Positions 51,501 through 61,750 of a stretch of 64,000 nucleotides of DNA are shown piece after piece. The translations under genes were made by a program, and so were the position numbers. The stretch lies in NCBI GenBank assembly GCA_911728435.2, contig OU452201.1, forward strand, positions 18,910,001-18,974,000, read 5' to 3'. The notes under the pieces are model-generated. The model was not told the DNA's origin, ran no database searches, and saw only the letters and a list, made by a program, of their open reading frames with translations. This DNA is from Apoderus coryli. Its lineage: Eukaryota; Arthropoda; Insecta; Coleoptera; Attelabidae. The number at the start of each line of letters is the position of its first letter. The stretch's first letter is position 1.

Positions 51501-52208
51501 GACAAACACAATGCAGTTATAACTAGCGAAAAAGGACCCTGTCAGAATGAAGATATTTTGTCCATGATAACAGATCTAACAGCTTTGATGTTACAGGTAA
51601 TTTTTATGAATACACAATACGTACCTCATATTATCAATAAACCATACATGTTTCGAGATTGGTGGATCTCATCATCAGTCATTGGACAGTGATGATATGT
51701 TTTTAATTGATAATATAAATTATCTAGGCCTGGGAATAAACACAAGAAATGGTATCAATCGTTTTAATAATCCACTAATAAAACACAACCAAAAATAACT
51801 TTCTACAAAAGTTATCCAACACAACCATACCACAGGTCAGGATCATTGCAAAAGCTCATTATTGTTTTGATTCTTATTTTCAATCCGTATCCTAATTACC
51901 CTATTGCGTACACGAAAGAGGAATAATATATTTACTTGCCGACAATATTTACGTTACTCAAACGTTATCACTTCTGAAGAATCCCTTTGCTTAGAAGCCA
52001 CTTTATTACTACTTCAATTTCTTTACAGCTGAAATGTCTATCCGATACAGACCAACCTGCACACGAATTGCAAGTTATACAAGGAACAGTCGAAGAAATC
52101 AAACGAAAGTTGAGTCCAGCTAACCGGGAAGTTTTGCAATCATGTGTTGAAGTTCATTTGAAGCATATCGAAGTTGGCTTAGGACATAATAAGGGTGATA
52201 CAAGTTGA
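45581..52208 (+). CDS. lin-9: LIN-9 homolog (Mip130 family), MuvB/DREAM complex subunit
   Basis: Scaffold subunit of the MuvB core, which binds E2F, p130/Rb and Myb to repress or activate cell-cycle genes in the nucleus. Exons 45581-46143, 46408-46639, 46702-46829, 48111-48527, 51332-51596, 52029-52208 join in phase to 594 codons. The N-terminus is acidic and proline-rich (PPPRPPPSQP). The DIRP domain spans about residues 155-255 (MRLRNLLKLPKAHKWVCYEWF ... RTVWRKIRRMMGKPR). A Tudor-like stretch follows (VIGTKVTARLRKPQDGLYTG). The C-terminal coiled-coil half includes LEKLNSDLQGYLEDMQ and LTALMLQLKCLSD. Intron 4 contains a mariner copy in the sense orientation. An AATAAA lies about 180 bases after the stop. 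Length is comparable with vertebrate LIN9. Confidence 0.94.
46830..48110. other. LIN9 intron 3
   Basis: 1.3 kb, AT-rich; nothing recognised. Confidence 0.5.
49030..51116 (+). mobile_element. DD41D mariner-type transposon, copy 3 (long TIRs)
   Basis: A complete 2,087-bp element in LIN9 intron 4, same strand as the gene, TA on both sides. Near-identical to copies 1 and 2, with 340-bp terminal repeats. The intron would be about 0.7 kb without it. Confidence 0.93.
49599..50672 (+). CDS. Mariner-family DD41D transposase, copy 3
   Basis: 357 residues, differing from copies 1 and 2 by one residue: Asp to Asn at residue 36 (HPNKN instead of HPDKN), from one G-to-A change at about 49701. The catalytic Asp155, Asp250 and Asp292 are unchanged, so activity should not be lost. 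It lies in the sense direction within LIN9 pre-mRNA. Confidence 0.93.
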   Translation: MIYSILERVEIVKLYFQNNSSARLTARLFNERHPNKNVNDVYVGKLVKKFVDTGSVCNVKHQPQKPIRNEAVEVAVLGHVEMDHSQSTRQLAEASGVSRSSIIRILKAYKFHPYKIKLVQELNEDDPDRRLQFCEAMSQRLIEDPQLLFNICFSDECTFYLNGAVNRHNCRYWDDSNPHLFREVHTQYPQKINVWCGILGNHIIGPLFIPGNLTGEVYLNMLEDTIDPLITQIIEDDQNHTADRLYFQQDGAPPHYVAPVRQFLDDRFPGRWIGRRGPIEWPARSPDLSPLDFFLWGHLKNKCFATKPESIEDLRQRITEECRNITPDMLQNVRNRFEQNLYYCMESNGSHFQHLLM

Positions 52209-52790
52209 GGTGTAACTAAATTAGCGTTAAATTAACTGAATGAATTTTAATATGTATAAAGTACCTAATTTGAATATTGTGTGGGGAAGCATAGGGGCCG
52301 ACTATGTGATTGCTTCGGGACTGAGAATTGTATTAGTCGGCGCGGATGCTTCTAATAGTTATTGTAGGTATTCAGAAATATATTATATTGTAAATAAAAT
52401 TATTGGATAGATTATTTTTATTAAATTTTGTATAATCTGAATCATTATTGTATTTATTTTTATCAATTTAAAATTCAATGTAGGTAGTTTAGTTATTTGT
52501 ACAGTGTGTTCCAAGAAGATCAAGCGGAATGACATAAGGAACTGACTGAAAATGCAATTTAAAATTATTGAAACATAATTTATATACACTGTGTCCAAGA
52601 TAAGAATGGGATAGCATTGGAATCTTGGAAACTGTAGGATTTACAATGTCGGTGAAATTCGAGAAAAGTTGTACAATTTAAACACCTTTTAAATGATGTT
52701 TTCAAAAGTAAACCAATTTTAGCAGTTTTCGAAAATTTTTGAAAAAACGATTTTTTGGGATTTTAGTTTTTATTTATTTCTGACATTATT

Positions 52791-53112
52791 TCCCATCATC
52801 AGTGGCATGTCAACAATCGTACAAACATAACACCAAGACATACAATATTCTGGTCAAAATTCTATTGAAGTCTGGAAAACACCCCTGTTTTTTTAGTTCG
52901 TTTATTTTATTGGTATGCAAATTAACGTTCAACTTACCATTTTATGGAAAATATTTTTTGGTTTTATTAAAATTACAATTGCATACATACAATGGTAAGT
53001 TGAACGTTAAAAACAGGCGTGTGTTTTTCAGACTTCAATAGAATTTTGACCAGAATATTGTATGTCTTGGCGTTATGTTTGTACAATTGTTGACTTGCCA
53101 TTGATGATGGGA
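52791..53112. repeat. 320-bp hairpin with hammerhead-like ends
   Basis: Arms of about 100 bp (52791-52890 and 53011-53112) are near-complementary, containing CCAAGACATACAATATTCTG and its mirror. An inner pair AACGTTCAACTTACCATT/AATGGTAAGTTGAACGTT is also present. The right arm runs into a hammerhead-like motif at 53097-53139. Confidence 0.65.
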
Positions 53113-53228
53113 CTGGTCTACTCCCGAAACATGTATGGCGGATAGATTCTAAATTCTATTAAATTTATTTGACTTTCATTCAAACACTAAATTACAACTC
53201 CACTTCAGAATGGACTATTTTTTCAAAT

Positions 53229-53756
53229 TAAGGCGGGTTTAGCCAACTAATAATGCATAATTTTAGTGCATAATGGATAATTTTTAAAACATGGCATTTA
53301 CATGTACCTGTTTATACAACGAATAGTGTATAATTCATAATTTTCGTTGATAATGCATGATGCATAAGTTTGGGAACTATCAACTTTATGCACTAAATTA
53401 TGCAAAAAAATATCACTACGCATGCGCCGCAAATAAATTATAAACACTTACATAACCTCAATTTACAAAATAAACTAAATAATAATTGAAAATGTGATAA
53501 TTAACAGAATTTTTAATTTGAAAGCTATTAAAACATAAATAAGTCCAACACAAAGTAAAAGCATTATCTTTAAAAACAATGGTAATAGGTTAACCTGCTG
53601 TCTAGTCAATTGTCACTTTTCGCTCTATGCATAAAAGTTATGAGTTGTATAAACATTTATATTTTGTTGTGAATTATCGATTACGCACTATGTATTAAGC
53701 ATTATTCTTTATGCATTATGCACTATCCATTATTAGTTGGCTAAACCCGCCTTTAA
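53229..53756. mobile_element. 528-bp MITE, probable TTAA target
   Basis: GGCGGGTTTAGCCAACTAAT at left and its exact complement at right, with TTAA beside each end. The interior is rich in TGCATAAT sub-repeats. A decayed CATTG micro-palindrome lies inside (53562-53581), flanked by GTAAAAG/GTAATAG. Confidence 0.65.
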
Positions 53757-54029
53757 TCGTAATAAACAAAACGCAAATACGTTAAAGTTCTCCCTTAATA
53801 AAAAATCGAAATTTGTCCACTCTGTAGCCACTGAGAGCAAATAGAATAATATTACTTTTATAATTGTTTATAATTTTTAAAATGAAATTTCTTAACATGC
53901 GATGGGAGTAAAAATTTAATGCCGTGACACAGGAGCTAGCGCGACGAAAATCTCTATCGATATACCTACTATACTCATAGATTAAACATACTTAATATAT
54001 GCTATAGGTAGGTAGGTTCAAAATGAGTG

Positions 54030-54360
54030 GCTCTGTACCGGACCCTCCACTGCGACCACCAAAGGTCCCTCTTTATATTTCACCCAACAGCTCAATCTTC
54101 TTAATGAGGGTCGATTATTTTGCTGGTGAGCTTTCTTTTAGACTCGCTGGTAGAAGGATCACTGATTCTAGCTACCGCTGGGCAAGAACGTGATACATGT
54201 CGCATCATCCTCCAGGCACAATCGGCAATAGGAATTTTCCAAGAGAACCAGCCTCGTGAGATGATGAGTCAAACGACAATGACCAGTGTATAGTCCAACC
54301 AGGCAACGCAGATGAGATTTACTCATACCCAACAACTCCCTGGCCATTGATTTCGATGGG
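54030..54360 (-). pseudogene. LINE ORF2 C-terminal fragment
   Basis: The minus strand encodes SHLRCLVGLYTGHCRLTHHL and then YCRLCLEDDATC, the tail after RNase H with a zinc-knuckle-like Cys pattern seen in several LINE ORF2 proteins. About 60 bp of the flank (54006-54090) is repeated at 61248-61310, so this family recurs. Confidence 0.6.
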
Positions 54361-55022
54361 TCAATGAACTCCTTCGAATGTACTAAACCTGGATAATTTT
54401 GCCAAAAGTTCTGAACTTTCGTCGTCAGCCCCAGGTATTATTCTTCTCTTCTTCTTAACCTTCAGCCCATTTTTTGCCAGAGAGTCGGCTATTTTTATCT
54501 TTTATCAAATTGTCCTAGTTGTCAGAGGGGCTTGACATTGCTTCTTGGGACACACAGATTCTGCATAAGGTTCGTACCATATTTATGACAGTAGAGTAAA
54601 AGAAATATTTGTGACTCGTGTGATACAGGCTCACATCATGTTGCACTTTTAATATTTAACTTGTATTACAAAAGGTTTCAAAACACATGAAAATTCACAT
54701 CGTAAAATTTTAGTTTTTTTAAGTAAAATATTTCTTTAAAGTACATGTCAGATTCGAATGTTATGGCACAATTTCTGGGTATACCATATACCAGTAATAA
54801 TATACTGGTATTCGTTCAGGAATGTGTAGCACGTTGGAATCAGAGTAATGGATCCTCATTTGTGCAACAGTGGACTGATCTAATACGAATCTATACCTAT
54901 GTACATTACTAAATACTAAGTAGGTAATTGTAAATAATCTCTATTTTAATTTATTAAAAAACAATCTTTATTGAATCTTATGATAGAAATAAAAATTAAG
55001 TCAACTAATATCAAGCACTGTT

Positions 55023-57729
55023 TTATTTCTTATGTTTCTCTAATGTGTCCAACAATTGATTAGCTTCTTCTTCAGACTTTACTCTAAGCAAAATCGGTAC
55101 GGGTGGCGGTTTTTCATCCGGCATAGGCAAACAAACCAACATCATATCTTTTTTCCCTATACGTTTCGTTGGAATGTTAGCAGACAATACGAAGTTCAAT
55201 AACAAATTTCCCAAATTTGTATCAGCTCTTACAATCAACTGCAATTTTTCACTACCCTCAATAGGTTTAAGAAATAAATTACCCACACCTCTATCGCCAT
55301 ATTTTGCATCTTTTTTCACAAATACTTTACATCTTATGGAATAAACATGATCTTTTTCTACTACAGGCGTAAATTCCGGCTTTGGTGGTTCTTCATCTTC
55401 TTCATTTTCATTAGGCTTCTGCGCTTGGTCTTCTGATGATGAACCAAATGTGAAAGATGGGGCAGAAAAAGTACTTCCAGTAGACGCTGTGCTATTGGTA
55501 CCAAAGGAAATTAATGGAGTTTTGCTCTGTGATGGTGCCCCTGAAGAATGTAATAATAGTAAAATGATAAATAAGCCACTATGTAAAAGTTAAAAGGACA
55601 TTATAAGATCATTCACTATCCTGATAGACCAAGTTAAAGTCAAAACTCTCAATCTAAATTTTCCCCAGTACTTCTTTCTTCTTCTTAGGCTACTAAACAG
55701 ATTGCGGTTAAATTCGAACCTAGAAGTTTAGATTGGCCAAATTTCGAATAATCATGGCTGCCATTTTCAAATTAACTTTCCGATTTCAACCGCCAACGAA
55801 CTCAAGCGAGACATTGACCTAGCTGATTCTTTAACCAAATTTTGTTTCGATGGGTCAAAAAACGCGGCCTAGAACGTGCTTCAGAATTTGTTATATCCCA
55901 TATATACTTATAGATATATAAACTTTTGAACTGAGGTCATTTTAAGGGTTCAGGGGAGATGACTGCATAAAAATTTTTCAAAATTTCGATTCGGTAATGA
56001 ATAGTTCTTTTTTTTTTTTGAAAATCTATTATTACAATATTTTTTTATTACGGAGTAGAATACTTACTCTTGTTCATTCTACTTACCAAATGAAAATGTT
56101 GGCTTGGCACCAGTCAAAAGTGGATTTGACACATTACTACTTCCAAAAGAGAATTGTGGCGGCTTCTCTTCAGTCTTATCTGGTTTACTCTTCACAACTT
56201 TATCTGTACTACTTGTACTATCTGGTGCTTGCATAACAGGTTTCACACTATTTGTAGTTTTCTCATTCACCTCAATTTCATCCAAATACCTCTCGTAATC
56301 TTTAAATACTGGTGATAAACTAATAAATGGATTATCATCAACTTTTTTATTTATCCACTTGGCTACACTTTCGTTCAAACCCTTCAATTGTGCATAATAT
56401 TTTTCAGATTTTTTGTTGTCATCAGTTTTGCCACTATTATTAACTGTATTTTCATTTGAGTTTAATTTTCCAAAGGAAAATGTCGATGGTCCGTTATTAT
56501 TTTTAATGGTTTCACTAGACGCCCCAGTGGTGTTTGTATTATTAGTATTAAAATTCACTGCTTTAGATTGATTTTTATCGGACAGTCCGTTTATTTTTGT
56601 CGAATCTGCTGTATTCGACAAATTGTTCAAAAATGAAAAATTTTGTGAGGGTGGTATATTCTGGAAGGCAGTAAAACCTGAAAAAGCGCTTTTCTTTTCT
56701 TCTTCGCCTTCAGTCTGAAAATATATGTATATACCTATATAAATCATTGTTAAATGTTAAAACATAAAAATTTAGAAAATTTAATGAAACTAGCATATCA
56801 CATAACAATGATTTATATGCTGCTAAACTCAGGTTAAAGGTCTTAAGACATAGCTTTAGCAAAAAAGAAAATCGGTCAGGCAGGTAAATATCGTTTCTCA
56901 TCCATTTAGCATTAAAGAGGCACCATTAATATTAAGATCAAATTAGGGGTGTCAAATGTATCGCGACCTGATTATGTGTGTGTCTTGAGGCCCTTGAGGT
57001 TATTATAGAAATGCAGCATTCGGAGCTTTTTGATAGGCTTAACCTGGACAGATGAAATTTCAGCAAGCAAGCAAAGTGTCCAAATCTAAACCAGCACTAC
57101 TAAGAAACAGGACTATATAAGGCATCCCATAATTTTCTCCTGATGGCACTATACTGATACAGAGAGGCAAACCACTGAAATTGTGTACATTAATGCCCCA
57201 ATACCTTCTGGTTCCCAATACGTAATGCCCCGTAATACATTTGCAAACTAAAATGTTCCAGCGGTTTGTTACATTCTATCAGAGTTTCCTCCCTAAAATT
57301 GTATGAAGTGGGGAAGCAGCTCTCGGTTTGGTTAATGCTTCAATGATAGCTACGCAAGTTTATCTCTTTAAAACAAATAGCTTGTAACAGTTAATAATTA
57401 CTTATAGTAAAACATATGCTATTGGGTTTCAACTTTAAATTAATAATTACCTACTTATTTAGAGTTTTAAATCCACAGGTAAACTTATGTTTAAATAATT
57501 GTTTATTCTTCGCATCTAAATTTGGTAGTCTACTAGCCTAGATATGTATATAAATGTCTTTACGTACCCTAACAGATGATATAGGATTTCGTCTCCGCGC
57601 TGTTTTAATTATCCTTTGACTTAACTCTTGTTGTGAAGCTCGTTTATAGGACCCCCTTTCTTCAGGTTCCTCTTCGTTATCCCAATTATCATGGTTTAGG
57701 TCTGTTGTTGCGGTTCTCTTAGCAGCCAT
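55023..57729 (-). CDS. Nup50: Nuclear pore complex protein Nup50
   Basis: Mobile nucleoporin of the nuclear basket that binds importin-alpha and Ran and speeds cargo release. Exons in gene order: 57729-57568, 56714-56087, 55540-55023; phases fit, 435 codons. The N-terminus [20 protein letters not shown] is the importin-alpha binding segment of the family. Exon 2 holds FG-type repeats (FSFGK, FSFGS) and [16 protein letters not shown]. The C-terminal 110 residues form a Ran-binding domain ([37 protein letters not shown]). It reads divergently from the Ly6 gene. Introns 55541-56086 and 56715-57567 show nothing recognisable. Confidence 0.94.
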
Positions 57730-60134
57730 AGATTTATAGAATACAACTATTTTCCCAACTATTTGAGAATAGTTATCCAATATCCAGCTAGGTATATAAA
57801 TTACAGGTTTAGTAAATGTAATACAAATACACAAAATTCGGATGAAATGAAATTTTAATAGTAGTTTGTACCAATTCCAAAGTGGTATTTGAGTGTTGAG
57901 TGAGAAGATAGAGAATAAAGATAGGAGATAGGTAATGTGTAATGTAATAGGAATAGGCGTATTCCTTCAACGTCAAAATATAAAATATCAACATTGACAA
58001 ATTTCACTTTCACTTCGTAAAACATACGTTCCTTTTACAAATATAAGACCTTATAAATATATAATAAGAATAAGCGTTCTATTATAGAGTTTATCTTTTA
58101 AGGGAAAATAAATGAATCTCTTATAATTATTTCGTCAAGTACATATATTACATAACGTTCATGTTTCGAGAAGCAACATTCTACTAATCAGTGGTAATTT
58201 ATAATAATATAGGAAGTTTCATTTTAAATTCTAGTGATTCTAAAAATTAAAACATTACATAGTTATATATATTTGTGGAGTAGACGCCTTTTATGTATCC
58301 TTAATAAGCGTGTTATGTTATGCGAAATATCCAGGGATATTCTATCTCAAGAATATCAGCAAATTTCACTCACCTCACCTGGTTTTCGGCATGCTCCTTT
58401 TATATAATTGATTGACAGTTAACTAAGGCCCTCAGCACATCTAAAAAAACTAAATACTAATTAGAAAATTAAATCGCAAACTAGTTGCGAACTGAGAAGC
58501 ACACATCATGCTACTGACGTTTCTAAAATCAGGTCAGACCTCGATTTTCGCGGCACTGTTTATTCTATTCTTTTTGAATGAATACTTTATTATTGTTCTT
58601 ATCGTGAAACTAGGGTGTTCAACATGTCTAGTGATTCAAGTGATAAGATATAGAGACTTTTTGCACAACTCACGTTAAAATAGCTTGACGTTAAGTTTCG
58701 GATAACGTATCAAATTATGCGCGAATCGCATAATTATGCGCCAATCGGCAACACTGCAATTAGGGTAAATAATAATTTTAATTTGCGGGATCATCTGATT
58801 TCTGTCAAATTGGGCACATGACAATGTATTGCGTTTCTATTGGTTGTGTTGCCAGCGGCCGACGGAAAAAGATAAACTTGAATTGGGTTGAATGGCGGGC
58901 GACGCAAAAGGTAACGGAAAACGGCAGTTCATAAAAATAAAAGTAGGCAACTTACGTATGGTGAAATCGGACGGTGGACGGCAGCGCAGAACGCAAACGG
59001 AAAGTTTATAAATCACCAGTTAAATTATGTTGAACGGCAGGCGACGCAAATGGAAAGGGAAAATGGCAGTTTATAAATAAAAGTACGCAAGTTACGTATA
59101 GTGAATACTCTATTCTAGATATTCGTACAAGTTCATGTGCATACGCGTAGAGAACGATATCTTATCTGGGAGGATATCTTTACGGCGTTCTTATCGTTAA
59201 ACGTATCAAAAATCTAAAGAGCCCATGCGTACATGTCAAAAGATACGTTCACATTGGCGTTGCCTTAACCACCTATTAAGAGGGGGATTCGAACATATTT
59301 TCCTCCACTAGTATCTAGTACGTATCTGCTGTCAAAAGCAAAAATTTGGATATGGTTTTAAAGTGAAAGGATGGGAGTAGGTAATGAAGTATTTTGAAGC
59401 TGAAATATTAAATAGTTAGTTCAAAACCACAGGTAAAAAACCATCAAATTTCGACTTTGCAGACATTTTTTCTACGTATGGAAATCTCCTCCACTAGTAC
59501 GTACCTATCTGGTCTGGTAGCAAAAATTTTGATAGGGTTTTAAATTTAAAGTGAAAGGAGGGGATCAGGTAATGAGGTATTTTGAAGCGGAAAGATTAAA
59601 TAGTTAACTCATTAATTCAGTTACTTTGACTATTGTAAATGAATCGTCGAAAAACCTTCGTATTAAGACTAAAACTACGTTAGTATTATAAGGTCAATGA
59701 GACACTCATATTCACAAAACATAGGGTACCTATGTTTTGTGCTCATATTCATTACGACACTCGCTACGCTGTTGCTTCGTGCCCAAGAATCAAGAATAGT
59801 GTGGGGGCTATTCTTGGCTCGTGCTTGAATGGAGCTGACATTGCAAGTTACCTATGTAATTAATTCTTAGAAAACTGTAAAACATGGAGTGGAATTATTA
59901 ATATTGTATTGAATACCTTGTTTGTACCTACCTTAAGAAATGTAATGTTTCATTCCGTTTCTTGTATAATGTAGGTAGACATATAAAAATATAACGGTAT
60001 CAGTTTATCGTAGTATTCATACGGATGTGTGTTCTATACCTTACTAAATGCAGAAAAGTGAAAGTGCAAATACCTACATAAATCTACAAATATCGTCTCC
60101 TTGAAGAATAGTTCTGTTTTCATTACTATTAAAA
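57730..60134. other. Intergenic region between Nup50 and Ly6 gene
   Basis: Contains two tandem duplications: a 141-bp period at 58887-59105 (GACGCAAA, GGCAGTT and GTTACGTAT blocks) and a roughly 185-bp period at 59300-59605 (CCTCCACTAGTA, AAGTGAAAGGA, TATTTTGAAGC blocks). A 29-bp palindromic insertion is at 59713-59741. Otherwise AT-rich. Confidence 0.5.
59713..59741. mobile_element. 29-bp palindromic micro-insertion with 8-bp duplication
   Basis: CACAAAACATAGG and its complement around GTA, flanked by exact CTCATATT repeats (59705-59712 and 59742-59749). Confidence 0.6.
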
Positions 60135-61672
60135 ATGAATGTGGATGTTTTATTATATTTAAGTGTATTTACTTTAATTTTACCTCAATATGTTGTAGGT
60201 ATGTAAGTAGTACTTATATTATAAACTTTCAAACTATCTATTTTATTATATTTTGGCGTACTGTCCTATTAGTTACTATATTCGCATTCTTATAATTGCT
60301 TTTAGGATTACACAGATGTTTTATGTGCAGATCGAGAGGTGAACTAGGCAGTTGTAAGGATCCATTTAACGTGAATGTAACTTTAGTTGAAAGGAAGCAG
60401 CAAATAGGAGTCGAAATGGTACCATGTCCCTCTGGGTGGTGTGGAAAAATAGTTGAAAGTGAAAACGCAAAAGAAGGTGATAATTATATTTTTATAATTT
60501 TCTTAGTTAATAAATGGGAGTGAATATAATATATTCTTTTCATCAGAGGTTTTAAAGAATAGCAGGTACAATACTTACAATTATTATTTTCAAAGTAAAA
60601 ACCTTGATACCTATATCTTACTGCTTACATTATTTCACAACTTTTGATTTTCTATTATTGCAAAGCCTTATTCTTACTATTGGGGAACGGTTATGTTATA
60701 AAAAAAAAACTCTGGGCGAATTTAACTTTGATATAATAAAACTAGGTGCAACAACACCTCTCTCGGACGCATCGTTTAATTTGTTTATGGATTCATAATA
60801 TAAAAAAAAAACTAGAATCACAAAAATGTTAAACTATTCTGCAAAATAAAGGCAATGTCTAAAACGCATTCGTGAAGGGTGTAAAAATGGACTAAAGTGA
60901 TGGAATCTTCATTTGAGTAATGAAAACACCTAAAATACACAAGAGTAAAAGGGCCTTAATGGTTGCGATCGCTTCGTATTTTAGTGAGGAAAGACTTTAC
61001 GCTAATTTACGTTGAGACATGTCAACAGTTTGCAGTTGTATATTTCGAAATATTTTATTTTATTATACCTGATTAGGGATTATCATAACATGATAAAATA
61101 TACTTAATTATAATATTCATAAATCATGGAAATTCTTCAGGATGTTACGCAATTTTTAACGAGTGATTAACACGTAGCGCATAATTTAAATTTCCTTTAA
61201 TCCATTAGTCGTAGCAAAGATTAATTTGTGTAGATTAATCTTTGGTCGTAGGTAGTTAGGTTCAAAATGAGTGGGTCTGCACCCTCCACTGCCACCACCG
61301 AGGGTCTATTGTGGCTCATACCTACATATTTACATGACTTGCTGGTATAAGGGTCGATTTATCGATTTTTCTAACAATAAAACTAGACTTGCATTGCAAC
61401 AGCCACCTCCTCGAGTTTTTTAAATCGATGTATAATCTTTCAAAAAAATTAAACTCTTTACAGAATATGGAGTAGCAACCCAAAGGATTTGTCTGCAACG
61501 GGGACCATCAGACAGCGAAGACCGCTGCGCCTACACGAAGTGGAATTATAAGAGAGTTTTAATGTGTTTTTGTAAAGGCGATTTATGTAACTTTTCAGAT
61601 AAGTTTACACCAAACTATTATCTATTAATAATTTTAAGCGGTTTATTGACAGTATTTTCAAGACTGAATTAA
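60135..61672 (+). CDS. Ly6/uPAR-like small secreted protein, quiver/sleepless-type, probable GPI anchor
   Basis: Exons 60135-60198, 60306-60476 and 61464-61672 join in phase to 147 codons. The ATG at 60135 opens a hydrophobic signal peptide (VDVLLYLSVFTLILPQYVVG). The mature part has the Ly6 cysteine pattern: RCFMCRS, LGSCKDPF, VPCPSGWCGK, TQRICLQRG, DRCAY, CFCKGDLCN. It ends in a hydrophobic tail (YYLLIILSGLLTVFS) typical of GPI attachment. Insect relatives (quiver, boudin, crooked and others) act at the cell surface in septate junction assembly or channel regulation; which one this equals cannot be told here. It converges on the gene at 61751 with only 78 bp between stops. Intron 2 (60477-61463) holds the 30-bp palindrome at 61215-61244 and a fragment of the 54006 repeat. 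Confidence 0.85.
61215..61244. mobile_element. 30-bp TIR-only insertion of the CAAAGATTAAT family
   Basis: CAAAGATTAAT joined directly to TTGTGTAGATTAATCTTTG, the complete right terminus of the 3278-8239 element. Exact 7-bp flanks GTCGTAG at 61208-61214 and 61245-61251. Confidence 0.65.
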
Positions 61673-61750
61673 TATATATAAATTATTTATACATATTTAA
61701 TATTATATATACAACAAAAAATATTTACAATTTTTTAAAAATATATTTGT

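Larger units (their letters stand above)
52209..55022. other. Convergent intergenic region, LIN9 to NUP50
   Basis: 3' UTRs of both genes, then a long hairpin (52791-53112) with a hammerhead-like motif, a TTAA-flanked MITE (53229-53756) and a LINE RNase H-tail fragment (54030-54360, minus). 54440-54960 shows nothing certain. Confidence 0.5.
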
